Shown here: in pieces, positions 50,314 through 58,607 of the stretch
Layout of the letters: every line of letters starts with the position of its first letter
Position numbering within the stretch: position 1 is the stretch's first letter
Origin: Microbacterium lacus
GTDB lineage: Bacteria > Actinomycetota > Actinomycetes > Actinomycetales > Microbacteriaceae
DNA length: 64,000 bases
Direction: 5' to 3'
Assembly: GCF_002812805.1 (NCBI RefSeq)
Contig: NZ_NMUM01000005.1
Span: 62,001 to 126,000, forward strand
Position numbers and translations under genes: made by a program
The notes under the pieces: generated by a model
Seen by the model: only the letters and a program-made list of their open reading frames with translations
Told to the model about the DNA's origin: nothing
Databases searched by the model: none

Positions 50314-51410
50314 CAGTCTACGGTCGGCGCTTCGGCGTCACTGTCAGGCGCAGTGCCCGGGCCAGCGTCAGAGTCAACGTCCGAGCCATCGTCTGCAGCG
50401 GTGTCGACAGTCCCGTCACCGATCCGCCGCGCGTCGGCGGCACGCTGCGCCTCCCGCACCCGCTTGCGCAGGTTCTTGTCGGTGATATCGCGGTCGCCCA
50501 CGGCACCCGGTGTCCACAGCTCCACGTCTTCGTCGCCGTAGCTCGACTTCGAGGCGCGGCGTTTCTGCTCAGGCGCGATCGCTCCGGGAGCGAGACGGCG
50601 AGCCGAGATCAAGAAGCCCGTGTGCGCGACCATCCGATGGTCGGGCCGGACCGCAAGGCCCTCCACGTGCCATCCGCGCACCATGGTCTCGGATGACTCG
50701 GGTTCGGTGAACAGCGCCGTGCCGCGCAAGAACTCGGCGACACGCGAGAGCTGCGTCGCCGTGGCGACGTAGCAGATCACGACGCCGCCGGGTCGAAGCG
50801 CCTCGGCAACGACACCGATGCACTCCCAGGGGGCCAGCATGTCGAGCACGACGCGATCGACACTCGCGGGCTCGGTCGCCGCGGGCAGCTCCTCGGCGAG
50901 ATCGCCGACGACGACCTGCCAGGTCGGCGGCTCCTCGCCGAGGAAGGTCTGGACGTTCGCCCGGGCAACCTCCGCGAAGTCCGCGCGACGCTCGAACGAG
51001 ACCAGCTGCCCGGCCGGGCCGATCGCCCGCAGCAACCACAGCGACAGCGCGCCCGAGCCCACGCCCGCCTCGACGACCGTCGCGCCCGGGAAGACGTCCG
51101 CCTGCGCGAGGATCTGCGCCGCATCCTTCGGGTAGACGATCGCGGCACCGCGCGGCATCGACATCACGAAATCGCGCAGGAGCGGACGGAGCGCGAGGTA
51201 CTCGTGACCCGCACTGTTCTCCACGACCGAACCATCCGGCAGCCCGATGAGTGCTTCGTGACGCAGAACGCCGTGGTGCGTGTGCAACTCGCCGCCGGCA
51301 CGCAGGGTGATGGTGTGCAGGCGGCCTTTGGGACCGGTCAGCTGTACCCGATCACCCGCGCCGAACGGCCCGGACGTGCGCGGACCCTCGTGCTGCTCGG
51401 CGCCGGTCAT
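50313..51410 (-). CDS. trmI: tRNA (adenine-N1)-methyltransferase TrmI
   Basis: A 365-residue class I methylase modifying A58 of tRNA. N-terminal beta-barrel, then SAM motif VVEAGVGSGALSLWLL (about 111-126) and DRVVLDMLAPWECI. An acidic tail of about 80 residues (DSDAGPGTAPDSDAEAPT end) exceeds the mycobacterial Rv2118c length. Overlaps the HAD gene by ATGA. Confidence 0.95.
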   Translation of the reverse strand: MTGAEQHEGPRTSGPFGAGDRVQLTGPKGRLHTITLRAGGELHTHHGVLRHEALIGLPDGSVVENSAGHEYLALRPLLRDFVMSMPRGAAIVYPKDAAQILAQADVFPGATVVEAGVGSGALSLWLLRAIGPAGQLVSFERRADFAEVARANVQTFLGEEPPTWQVVVGDLAEELPAATEPASVDRVVLDMLAPWECIGVVAEALRPGGVVICYVATATQLSRVAEFLRGTALFTEPESSETMVRGWHVEGLAVRPDHRMVAHTGFLISARRLAPGAIAPEQKRRASKSSYGDEDVELWTPGAVGDRDITDKNLRKRVREAQRAADARRIGDGTVDTAADDGSDVDSDAGPGTAPDSDAEAPTVD

Positions 51411-52093
51411 GCGACGTGCCCGGCGTGCAGGCCGCGTTCGGCATGCATACGTGCGACATCCGCGACGCCCATTCCGGCCAGTGTCTCGATGATGACCGAG
51501 GTACCGGTACCCGCCAGCGAGACGAGATTCGGCACGCCGATGACGGTGCAGCCCGCCGCGACCGCCGAGCGCACCCCGTTCGGGGAGTCCTCGATGACCA
51601 CCGTGTCGCTGATGTCGACGCCGAGGAGCTCCGCGGCCTTCAGATACGGGTCCGGGAACGGCTTCGGGCGTTCGACGTCGTCACCGGCGACGATCAGATC
51701 GAAGGCGTCGAAGTCGAGCAGATCGACGATCGACGTCGCCATCCGGCGCATCGACATCGTCACGAGGGCCGTGGGGATACCCGCCTCGCGCAGCGCCATC
51801 AGCAACTCGCGCGCACCCGGACGGAACGGTACCCCGCCGGCCGCGAGCGAAGCCAATACGTCGTCGGTGAGACGATCGATGATCTCCGGAACACTCATCC
51901 GCACGCCAGCGGCCTGAAAGATGCGCGCCGCGTCTTCGAGTCCGAGGCCGACGAGCTGCAAAGCCTGTTCGTGCGACCACGTCCCCCCGAAGCTCTCGAC
52001 GAGCGGCGTCTCGGCCGCCATCCAGTGGGGTTCGGTGTCAACAAGGGTTCCGTCCATGTCCCAGAGGACAGCACGCGGATGGGGATGGGTCAC
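51407..52093 (-). CDS. HAD-family phosphatase
   Basis: A 228-residue HAD hydrolase: motif I LWDMDGTLVDTEPHW, motif II LVTMSMRRMATS, motif III/IV RPKPFPDPYLKAAELLG and VVIEDSPNGVRSAVAAG. A beta-phosphoglucomutase-like phosphatase is likely; substrate unknown. GTG 52093 is preferred: TAGCAT (52101-52106) ends 7 nt upstream. ATG 52102 would lie inside that box. Confidence 0.9.
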   Translation of the reverse strand: MTHPHPRAVLWDMDGTLVDTEPHWMAAETPLVESFGGTWSHEQALQLVGLGLEDAARIFQAAGVRMSVPEIIDRLTDDVLASLAAGGVPFRPGARELLMALREAGIPTALVTMSMRRMATSIVDLLDFDAFDLIVAGDDVERPKPFPDPYLKAAELLGVDISDTVVIEDSPNGVRSAVAAGCTVIGVPNLVSLAGTGTSVIIETLAGMGVADVARMHAERGLHAGHVA

Positions 52094-52206
52094 CCGCCCC
52101 ATGCTACCGAGGGCGCCGCGCCGAGCCTGGACCGTCCCCGAGCCTGAACGCCTATCCTGGAGAGATTCCTCGCGGCGACATCCGTCCTCGCGTGGGCCGC
52201 ACGCCC

Positions 52207-52234
52207 AGGAGGCGCGGTGGGAGGAGGCGCGGTG
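52207..52234 (+). promoter_or_regulatory. Duplicated ribosome-binding site and start of the PAC2 gene
   Basis: AGGAGGCGCGGTGG occurs twice in tandem, 15 nt apart, so there are two Shine-Dalgarno sites with two in-frame GTG starts (52217 and 52232). TATCCT (52153-52158) is the likely -10. Confidence 0.7.
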
Positions 52235-53095
52235 GAAGGTCTCGGACGCAGAGTGCTCGTCGTCGCATTCGATGGGTGGAACGACGCGGGTGAGGCGGCG
52301 TCGGCTGCCCTCGGCGTGCTGCGTGGAGCGGGCGAGTTCGAACCCGTTCACTCGGTCGATCCCGAGCTCTACTTCGACTACCAGTACACGCGTCCGTCGG
52401 TCGCCATGGATGCCGAAGGGCGACGCTCGCTGCGCTGGCCCGAGGCGACGATCCTCCGACCCGCCCAGCGCACGCGCGGCACGCAGCTGTGGCTGCTGAC
52501 GGGGGTCGAACCCGCCCGCGCGTGGCAGGCGTTCGCCGCCGAGCTCGTCGACGTCGCCCTGCGCGAAGACATCACCGGCATCGTCGGCCTGGGGTCGATG
52601 ATGTCCGATGTACCGCACACGCGCCCCATCTCGGTCTTCGCCGGCACCGACAACGAACGCATCCGCGAGAGCCTCGGGCTAGAACGCAGCACCTACGAGG
52701 GGCCCGTCGGCATCCTCTCGGTCCTCTCGGCCGCGGCCGAAGAGGCCGGAATCCCGGCCGTCGGACTCTGGGCGAGCGTGCCGCACTACGTGGCGGGACA
52801 CACTCCCTCGCCGAAGGCGACGCTGGCTCTGCTGGATCGTCTCGAGGATGTCGCGGGTGCTCCGATCGAGCGGGGCGATCTGCCGACCCAGGCGGCGACG
52901 TGGGAGGCATCCATCGACGCCGCTGCCGCCGACGACGAAGAGATGACGGAGTACATCCGCCAGCTCGAGCGCACCCGCGACACATGGGACTCGCCCGAGG
53001 CATCCGGCGACGCCATCGCTCAGGAGTTCGAGCGCTACCTGCGCCGGGGCGGCGACGGGCCGTCCAAGCCCGGCCGCGACGATCCGCGCCGCTGA
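52232..53095 (+). CDS. PAC2-family protein
   Basis: A 287-residue protein of the PAC2/proteasome-assembly-chaperone fold. It begins VEGLGRRVLVVAFDGWNDAGEA and has VGLGSMMSDVPHTRPISVFAG and VGLWASVPHYVAGHTPSPKA. Function in bacteria is unknown. No proteasome genes are nearby. An alternative GTG start at 52217 adds five residues. Confidence 0.88.
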   Translation: MEGLGRRVLVVAFDGWNDAGEAASAALGVLRGAGEFEPVHSVDPELYFDYQYTRPSVAMDAEGRRSLRWPEATILRPAQRTRGTQLWLLTGVEPARAWQAFAAELVDVALREDITGIVGLGSMMSDVPHTRPISVFAGTDNERIRESLGLERSTYEGPVGILSVLSAAAEEAGIPAVGLWASVPHYVAGHTPSPKATLALLDRLEDVAGAPIERGDLPTQAATWEASIDAAAADDEEMTEYIRQLERTRDTWDSPEASGDAIAQEFERYLRRGGDGPSKPGRDDPRR

Positions 53096-53145
53096 CGCTC
53101 GCCGCTAACGCGCCCGCCGATCACTCACCGTCTCGTCGTGCCACT

Positions 53146-53206
53146 CGCGAACGGACGCGACACGCCGTACGGCTCGTGTTCTCGCGGCGTGTTGCGTCCG
53201 TTCGCG
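53146..53206. repeat. Inverted repeat between converging PAC2 and uppP genes
   Basis: 22-bp arms (53146-53167 and 53185-53206) with one mismatch, around a 17-nt loop. The arm contains CGAACGGACGCGACACGCCG, related to repeats at 8393 and 32003. Confidence 0.85.
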
Positions 53207-53222
53207 GATGAATGGGCGCGGG

Positions 53223-54053
53223 TCAGTACGGCTGCAGCACGCCCATCGACAGCAGAACGATCAGGGCGCCGCCCAGCAGCAGGCGATAGATCACGAACGG
53301 CAGGAAGCTGCCGCGCTTGAGGTACCGCATGAGGAACGCGATGACCGCGAGGCCCACGATGAACGCGACGATCGTCGCGGCGACCGTGTCGAACAGGCTG
53401 TAGGGGCCACTCGGGCCCTCGAAGCTCTGCACGAGCTCGTAGAACCCGGACCCGAACACGGCGGGCACGGCGAGCAGGAAGGCGTACTCGGCAGCCGCGG
53501 GACGGGTGTAGCCGAGCGTCAGACCCATCGTCGTCGTCGCGCCCGAGCGCGATACGCCCGGAATGAGCGCGAGCGCCTGAGCGAATCCGAGCGCCAGACC
53601 GTGCGGGTAGGTGAGGTCCTTCAGTTCGCGCGTGCGGCGACCCCAGTAATCCGCGGCACCGAGCAGCAGACCGAACACGATCAGCACGATCGCGACGAGC
53701 CAGAGGTTTCGGAACGTGCCGCGGATCGTGTCCTGGAACAGATATCCGAGAACCGCGATCGGCACGGAGCCGATGATGATGAGCCAACCCATCCGCACGT
53801 CAGGGTCGTTGCGGGGTACCTTGCCCGCCAGCGACTGCGCCCAGCGCGAGATGATGCGGACGATCGTGCCCCAGAAGTACACGAGCACCGCGGCCTCGGT
53901 GCCGATCTGCGTGATGGCGGTGAAGGTCGCCCCGGGGTCGGTCGCCGACGGCAGGAACTCGCCGAGGATGCGCAGGTGCGCGCTCGACGAGATGGGCAGG
54001 AACTCGGTGAGTCCCTGCACGACGCCGAGGATGAGGGCTTCGATGAATTGCAT
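53223..54053 (-). CDS. uppP: Undecaprenyl-diphosphatase (BacA family)
   Basis: A 276-residue membrane enzyme recycling the C55 lipid carrier for cell-wall synthesis. Signatures: [20 protein letters not shown] (about 14-33, Glu-rich site) and [17 protein letters not shown] (about 167-183). About eight helices. ATG 54053 is chosen over an upstream TTG. Confidence 0.97.
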   Translation of the reverse strand: MQFIEALILGVVQGLTEFLPISSSAHLRILGEFLPSATDPGATFTAITQIGTEAAVLVYFWGTIVRIISRWAQSLAGKVPRNDPDVRMGWLIIIGSVPIAVLGYLFQDTIRGTFRNLWLVAIVLIVFGLLLGAADYWGRRTRELKDLTYPHGLALGFAQALALIPGVSRSGATTTMGLTLGYTRPAAAEYAFLLAVPAVFGSGFYELVQSFEGPSGPYSLFDTVAATIVAFIVGLAVIAFLMRYLKRGSFLPFVIYRLLLGGALIVLLSMGVLQPY

Positions 54054-54119
54054 GGGCAACTTCCGGTGCGGGGTCGTGACGGGAGGATGAGGATGGCCTC
54101 TGACCGAGGCATCCGTAAG

Positions 54120-55448
54120 TCAGTATCGGCGAATCAGATCGGTGAGCACGCGCTGCCCGAACTCGAGCGATTCGATCGGCACGCGTTCGTCGATCCCGTG
54201 GAACATACCGGTGAAGTCCAGGTCGGCGGGGAGGCGCAACGGCGCGAAACCGAAACCGGCTATGCCGAGTGCCGCGAGGGCCTTGTTGTCGGTGCCGCCT
54301 CCCATCAGGTAGGGGATGACGGGTACGCCCGGGTCGTGCTCGCCGAGCACGGCGACCATCTCGTCGACCAACGAACCGGAGAACGGGACTTCCAGGCCGA
54401 TGTCGGCGTGCACGATCTCGATCTCGATGTCGTCACCGATGATGCGCCGGATGTCTGCGAGCGCCGCGTCTTCCGTGCCCGGGAGTACGCGCACATCGAT
54501 CAGGGCTTCGGCATGGTCCGGGATCACATTGTGCTTGTAGCCGGCGGTGAGCCCGGTCGGGTTGGTCGTCGTACGAAAGGTCGAGCGCAGGAATCCCTCG
54601 GCCGGGCCCGCATGCGCCGCGAGCATGTCCGGGTCGCTCGTGTCGGTTCCGGTGAGGGCAGCGAGACCCTCGAGCAGCTGTGTCGTCGTCGCCGTGAGCC
54701 GCACAGGCCATTGCGTGCGGCCGAGAACAGCGACTGCCTCGGCCAAGCGCGTGACGGCGTTGTCGGGATGCAGACGCGATCCGTGGCCGGCGCGACCGCG
54801 AGCGATCAGCCGAATCCAGATCAGGGCTTTCTCGCCCACCTGCAGCAGGTACGCACGGTGGTCGTCGACCGAGATGGAGTAGCCCCCGACCTCGCTGATC
54901 GCCTCGGTCGCGCCCGCGAACCACTCGGGACGCTGATCGACGACAAGTTGCGAGCCCTCGACACCGCCGTTCTCTTCATCGGCGAAGAACGTGACGATCA
55001 CGTCGCGTTCGGGCTGTCGCCCCGCGCGCAGGATGTCGGCGATCGAGGTCAGGATCATGGCATCCATGTCCTTCATGTCGACCGCTCCCCTGCCCCAGAG
55101 CATTCCGTCGCGCACCTCACCGGCGAAGGGATCGACGCTCCAACCCTCGGGCGGAGCGGGCACGACATCGAGGTGCCCGTGCAGGATCATGGCAGGTTTG
55201 GACGCGTCACGGCCCGGGATCCGCGCGTGGACGTTCGTGCGTTTCGGGATGGGCTCGAAATAGTCGACCGCCAGCCCGAGGGCTTCCAGGTACGCACCGA
55301 CATACTCGGCCGCCTCGCGCTCGCCGTTCGCCCTACCGCCACCCCAGTTCGAGGTATCGAAGCGGATCAGATCCCGCGCGATCCGGGCGACTTCGGGCAA
55401 ATGCTGCCCGGAGGGGGACGGCGAAGAGGACGCATCGGCTCCGGGCAT
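54120..55448 (-). CDS. M20/M25/M40 family metallopeptidase
   Basis: A 442-residue di-zinc hydrolase: LHGHLDVVPAPPEGW (about 88-102), GRGAVDMKDMDAM and FFADEENGGVEGSQL (about 157-171). Probably an aminoacylase or dipeptidase; substrate unknown. ATG 55448 is preferred because TAGCGT (55456-55461) ends 7 nt upstream; GTG 55457 would overlap that box. Confidence 0.92.
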   Translation of the reverse strand: MPGADASSSPSPSGQHLPEVARIARDLIRFDTSNWGGGRANGEREAAEYVGAYLEALGLAVDYFEPIPKRTNVHARIPGRDASKPAMILHGHLDVVPAPPEGWSVDPFAGEVRDGMLWGRGAVDMKDMDAMILTSIADILRAGRQPERDVIVTFFADEENGGVEGSQLVVDQRPEWFAGATEAISEVGGYSISVDDHRAYLLQVGEKALIWIRLIARGRAGHGSRLHPDNAVTRLAEAVAVLGRTQWPVRLTATTTQLLEGLAALTGTDTSDPDMLAAHAGPAEGFLRSTFRTTTNPTGLTAGYKHNVIPDHAEALIDVRVLPGTEDAALADIRRIIGDDIEIEIVHADIGLEVPFSGSLVDEMVAVLGEHDPGVPVIPYLMGGGTDNKALAALGIAGFGFAPLRLPADLDFTGMFHGIDERVPIESLEFGQRVLTDLIRRY

Positions 55449-55528
55449 GCCGACCACGCTACCCGGGTCGGGGTAGTCGGCCGAGTCGTGATAGTCTCGA
55501 TCCTCGGTTGCGGAAGCAGCTCACCCAT

Positions 55529-55614
55529 GCGCGGGTGGCGGAATAGGTAGACGCGCTAGCTTGAGGTGCTAGTGCCCTTTAACGGGCGTGGGGGTTCAAG
55601 TCCCCCCTCGCGCA
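55529..55614 (+). tRNA. tRNA-Leu (anticodon GAG)
   Basis: 86-nt class II tRNA beginning GCGCGGGTGGCGGAATAGGT. Anticodon loop TTGAGGT gives GAG (reads CUC/CUU). Long variable arm, T-loop GGTTCAAGTCC; the acceptor stem pairs fully with one G-U. The 3' CCA is not encoded. Confidence 0.95.
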
Positions 55615-55623
55615 CAGCGGTAA

Positions 55624-55666
55624 AGAAGGCCCCGGATCTGGGATTTCAGATCCGGGGCCTTCTTCG
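55624..55666 (+). terminator. Terminator after tRNA-Leu(GAG)
   Basis: AAGGCCCCGGATCTG (55626-55640) pairs perfectly with 55647-55661 around a 6-nt loop, followed by TCTTCGTT. Confidence 0.88.
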
Positions 55667-55707
55667 TTGAACGCCCGCTCGCGGAGCGCGGCACCGCCCC
55701 CGTCGCC

Positions 55708-55713
55708 TAAAAT
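55708..55713 (+). promoter_or_regulatory. -10 box of prfC
   Basis: TAAAAT is close to consensus and lies 10 nt before the GTG start at 55724, giving a leader of only a few nucleotides. Confidence 0.5.
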
Positions 55714-55723
55714 CGAGAGCATC

Positions 55724-57370
55724 GTGACATCTGAAGAAAAGACCGGACCTGCCGACCATCGTCCGGCGGACCCTCGCGTGGTCCACGAGGCGAAGCGGCG
55801 CGTAGTCGACGAGGCGAAGCGCCGGAGGACGATCGCGATCATCTCCCACCCCGACGCCGGCAAGTCGACTCTGACGGAGTCGCTGCTGCTGAACGCGCAC
55901 GCCGTCTCCGAGGCGGGTGCGGTACACGGCAAGTCGACGCGACGCTCGACGGTCTCCGACTGGATGGAGATGGAGAAGGCGCGCGGGATCTCGATCAGCT
56001 CGGCGGCGATTCAGTTCATCGTCGAGGACGTCGTCGTGACCGTCGTGGACACACCGGGCCACGCGGACTTCTCGGAGGACACCTACCGGGTGCTCTCCGC
56101 CGTCGACACGGCAGTCATGCTGATCGACGCGTCGAAGGGCATGGAGGCCCAGACGCTCCGGCTATTCGAAGTGTGCCGTAACCGCGGCATCCCGATCATC
56201 GTCATGGTCAATAAGTGGGACCGTCCTGGCCGTGACCCCCTCGACCTCCTCGACGAGCTCCAGCGCGTCACGTCGCGTCAGCCGATGCCGCTCAATTGGC
56301 CCGTCGGTGAGGCCGGACGCTTCCTCGGTTTGCGTGATGTCGTATCTGGCGAACTCCTCACGTTCGAGCACGTCGACGGCAACGCTCATCTTCCGCGGAT
56401 CCAGCTGCATCCCGCGACGGACGCCGCCGGGATGCTCGGGGACGACTGGCAGACCGCCGTCGAAGAGGCACAGTTGGTCGAACTCGACGGTGGAGAGTTC
56501 CGCGCCGAGGCCTTCGCGGATTTGACCGGCATGCCCGTGTTCTTCGGTGCCGCCGTCCGCAATGTCGGCGTCGAGCAGTTGCTGCGTTTCGTCTGCCGTG
56601 CCGCGCCCTCGGCGACGCCGCGAATCAACGTGAACGGGATGCCCCGTCCCGTCGATGCGCCCTTTTCCGCACAGATCTTCAAGGTCCAGGCCAACATGGA
56701 CCCCGCACACCGCGATCGGGTCGCGTTCATGCGCATCTGTTCGGGAATCTTCACGCGAGGTATGTCCGTCGTGCACGCACAGACGGGCCGCCCATTCGCG
56801 ACGAAGTACGCCTTGCAGATGTTCGGTCGAGAACGCGACACCGTCGACACCGCGTGGCCCGGCGACATCGTGGGGCTCGTCAACGCCACGCACCTGCGAC
56901 CCGGCGACACGCTCTACTCGGAAGACCGGGTCGAGTTCGAGGGCATCCCCTCGTTCACCCCCGAGCTGTTCGCGCTCGCGTCGCCCGTCGACGTCAGCAC
57001 CGCGAAGAAGTTCCGCAAGGGCATCACGGCGTTGACCGAAGAGGGTGTCGTGCAGCTCCTCGACTCCGAGAAGCGTGGACCCCAGAATCCCGTGCTCGGC
57101 GCGGTCGGTGCGATGCAGTTCGAGGTGCTTTCGGGACGCATGGCCTCGGAGTTCGGGGTCGAGATTCGGTTGACCGACCTGCCGTACACCGTCGCCCGAC
57201 TCGTCGACGCCGATACGGCTGCCGCCCTGGCGTCCCGACGCGACTGCGAGATCGTGATGCGGAAGACGCAGCGGCTCGCCCTGTTCCGCACCGAGTGGCA
57301 GTTGCGCTCGCTGGAGAAGGACATCCCGGGGCTTGCGTTGGACGCGGACCGGGTCGTCGTCGGGCGGTAA
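55724..57370 (+). CDS. prfC: Peptide chain release factor 3
   Basis: A 548-residue translational GTPase recycling RF1/RF2. G motifs: AIISHPDAGKSTLTE (G1, about 36-50), RGISISSAA (G2), VDTPGHADFSEDTYR (G3) and VMVNKWDRPGRDP (G4). GTG 55724 gives the shortest N-terminus consistent with the -10 box; an upstream in-frame ATG would lie in the tRNA terminator. Its TAA directly abuts the stop of the opposite gene. Confidence 0.96.
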   Translation: MTSEEKTGPADHRPADPRVVHEAKRRVVDEAKRRRTIAIISHPDAGKSTLTESLLLNAHAVSEAGAVHGKSTRRSTVSDWMEMEKARGISISSAAIQFIVEDVVVTVVDTPGHADFSEDTYRVLSAVDTAVMLIDASKGMEAQTLRLFEVCRNRGIPIIVMVNKWDRPGRDPLDLLDELQRVTSRQPMPLNWPVGEAGRFLGLRDVVSGELLTFEHVDGNAHLPRIQLHPATDAAGMLGDDWQTAVEEAQLVELDGGEFRAEAFADLTGMPVFFGAAVRNVGVEQLLRFVCRAAPSATPRINVNGMPRPVDAPFSAQIFKVQANMDPAHRDRVAFMRICSGIFTRGMSVVHAQTGRPFATKYALQMFGRERDTVDTAWPGDIVGLVNATHLRPGDTLYSEDRVEFEGIPSFTPELFALASPVDVSTAKKFRKGITALTEEGVVQLLDSEKRGPQNPVLGAVGAMQFEVLSGRMASEFGVEIRLTDLPYTVARLVDADTAAALASRRDCEIVMRKTQRLALFRTEWQLRSLEKDIPGLALDADRVVVGR

Positions 57371-58462
57371 TCAGCCCATCGACACGCCGAACGCCAGACC
57401 AAGCACGTAGGTCACCGCGGCAGCGCCGAACCCGATCGCGAGCTGGCGCAGCGCGCGTCGGAGTGGCGGTCCACCCGAGAGCAGCCCCACCATCGCCCCC
57501 GTCGCAAGCAGGGCGATTCCCACCAGCGCCAGGGCCAGCGCGACCGCGGCGACGCCCGACAGTCCGAAGATCCATGGCAGCACCGGGATGATCGCGCCCG
57601 ACGCGAAGAACAGGAAGCTCGAGCCCGCCGCTGCCCACGCGCCGCCCACCACATCGTGTTCCCCCGCGGCCTCCCGAGGAACCGCGAACGGCGTCGAGCG
57701 GTCCGCGGCGCGCGCCGCCTCCACCGTCAGGCGAGCGCGCTCGAGGGCTTCGCCGATCGCCATTCCTCGCGTGCGATACACGAGCGCCAGCTCGTTGGCG
57801 TCGAGGTCGAGGTCCGGCAGTACATCATCCGCGTACCCGTTGGGTTCGGTTGCCGCGAGCAGTTCTCGCTGCGACCGGACGGACACGAACTCCCCCGCTC
57901 CCATCGACAGTGCGCCGGCGAGCAGTCCCGCGATGCCGCTGAACAGTACGAACTGCGGTGCCACGCCGGTCGCCCCGATACCCATGACCAGGGCGAGGTT
58001 GCTGACCAGGCCGTCGTTCGCCCCGAACACCGCCGCGCGGAAAGTCCCGGACAACCGTCGCCGCCCTCGCGCCGCGAGGCCTCGCACGACCTCGTGGTGG
58101 ATCTTCTCGTCGGCGCGCATCGCGGGCGTCGCCGCCGCATCGCTGTCGTACGGCGACCGGCCCTCCGCGTTCTGTGCGAGAGCGAGCACGAAGATCGATC
58201 CGAAGCGCCGGGCCATCCATCCGAGCACGCGTGTTTCGAGGTCAGCCTTCGGGAGGCGCGCAGGTTCGCCGCCGAGCAGCGCCAGCCAATGCGCCTCGTG
58301 CCGCCCCTCGGCCTCCGCGAGTGCCAGCAGGATCTCGCGCTCTTCGCCCTCGCGTCGCGCGGCGAGGTGCCGGTAGACGCTCGCTTCCGCACGTTCGTTG
58401 ACGAGGTACCGGATCCATCGTCGCCTGTCGGCGGCGGTCGGTGTCGGCGCGGGCGCGCTCAT
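57371..58462 (-). CDS. VIT1/CCC1-family transporter with N-terminal ferritin-like domain
   Basis: A 363-residue protein. Residues 10-150 form a rubrerythrin/ferritin-like region with paired metal ligands (NERAEASVYRHLAAR, EGRHEAHWLALLG, MRADEKIHHEVVRG). The rest is a five-helix VIT domain (AAVFGANDGLVSNLALVMG, ALSMGAGEFVSVRSQREL). Predicted iron/manganese transporter. GGAGG precedes the ATG. Its stop touches the prfC stop with no gap. Confidence 0.9.
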   Translation of the reverse strand: MSAPAPTPTAADRRRWIRYLVNERAEASVYRHLAARREGEEREILLALAEAEGRHEAHWLALLGGEPARLPKADLETRVLGWMARRFGSIFVLALAQNAEGRSPYDSDAAATPAMRADEKIHHEVVRGLAARGRRRLSGTFRAAVFGANDGLVSNLALVMGIGATGVAPQFVLFSGIAGLLAGALSMGAGEFVSVRSQRELLAATEPNGYADDVLPDLDLDANELALVYRTRGMAIGEALERARLTVEAARAADRSTPFAVPREAAGEHDVVGGAWAAAGSSFLFFASGAIIPVLPWIFGLSGVAAVALALALVGIALLATGAMVGLLSGGPPLRRALRQLAIGFGAAAVTYVLGLAFGVSMG

Positions 58463-58607
58463 AGGGCCTCCAGGACGACGGGGACGGTGGAGTAGAGAGG
58501 GTGGGAACCCGCTCAACGCTATCCACCGCCGGTCATCGACGACCGCCGATCGCCGGTATTGCCAGCATTTCGGGCCTCCGAAGCGGACTCGGTGAGGCGA
58601 GCCGCGA

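Noticed and set aside
52232..53095. PAC2 protein as evidence for a proteasome.
   Set aside because: PAC2-fold proteins occur widely in actinobacteria without proteasomes, and no prcAB or pup gene is seen in the window.
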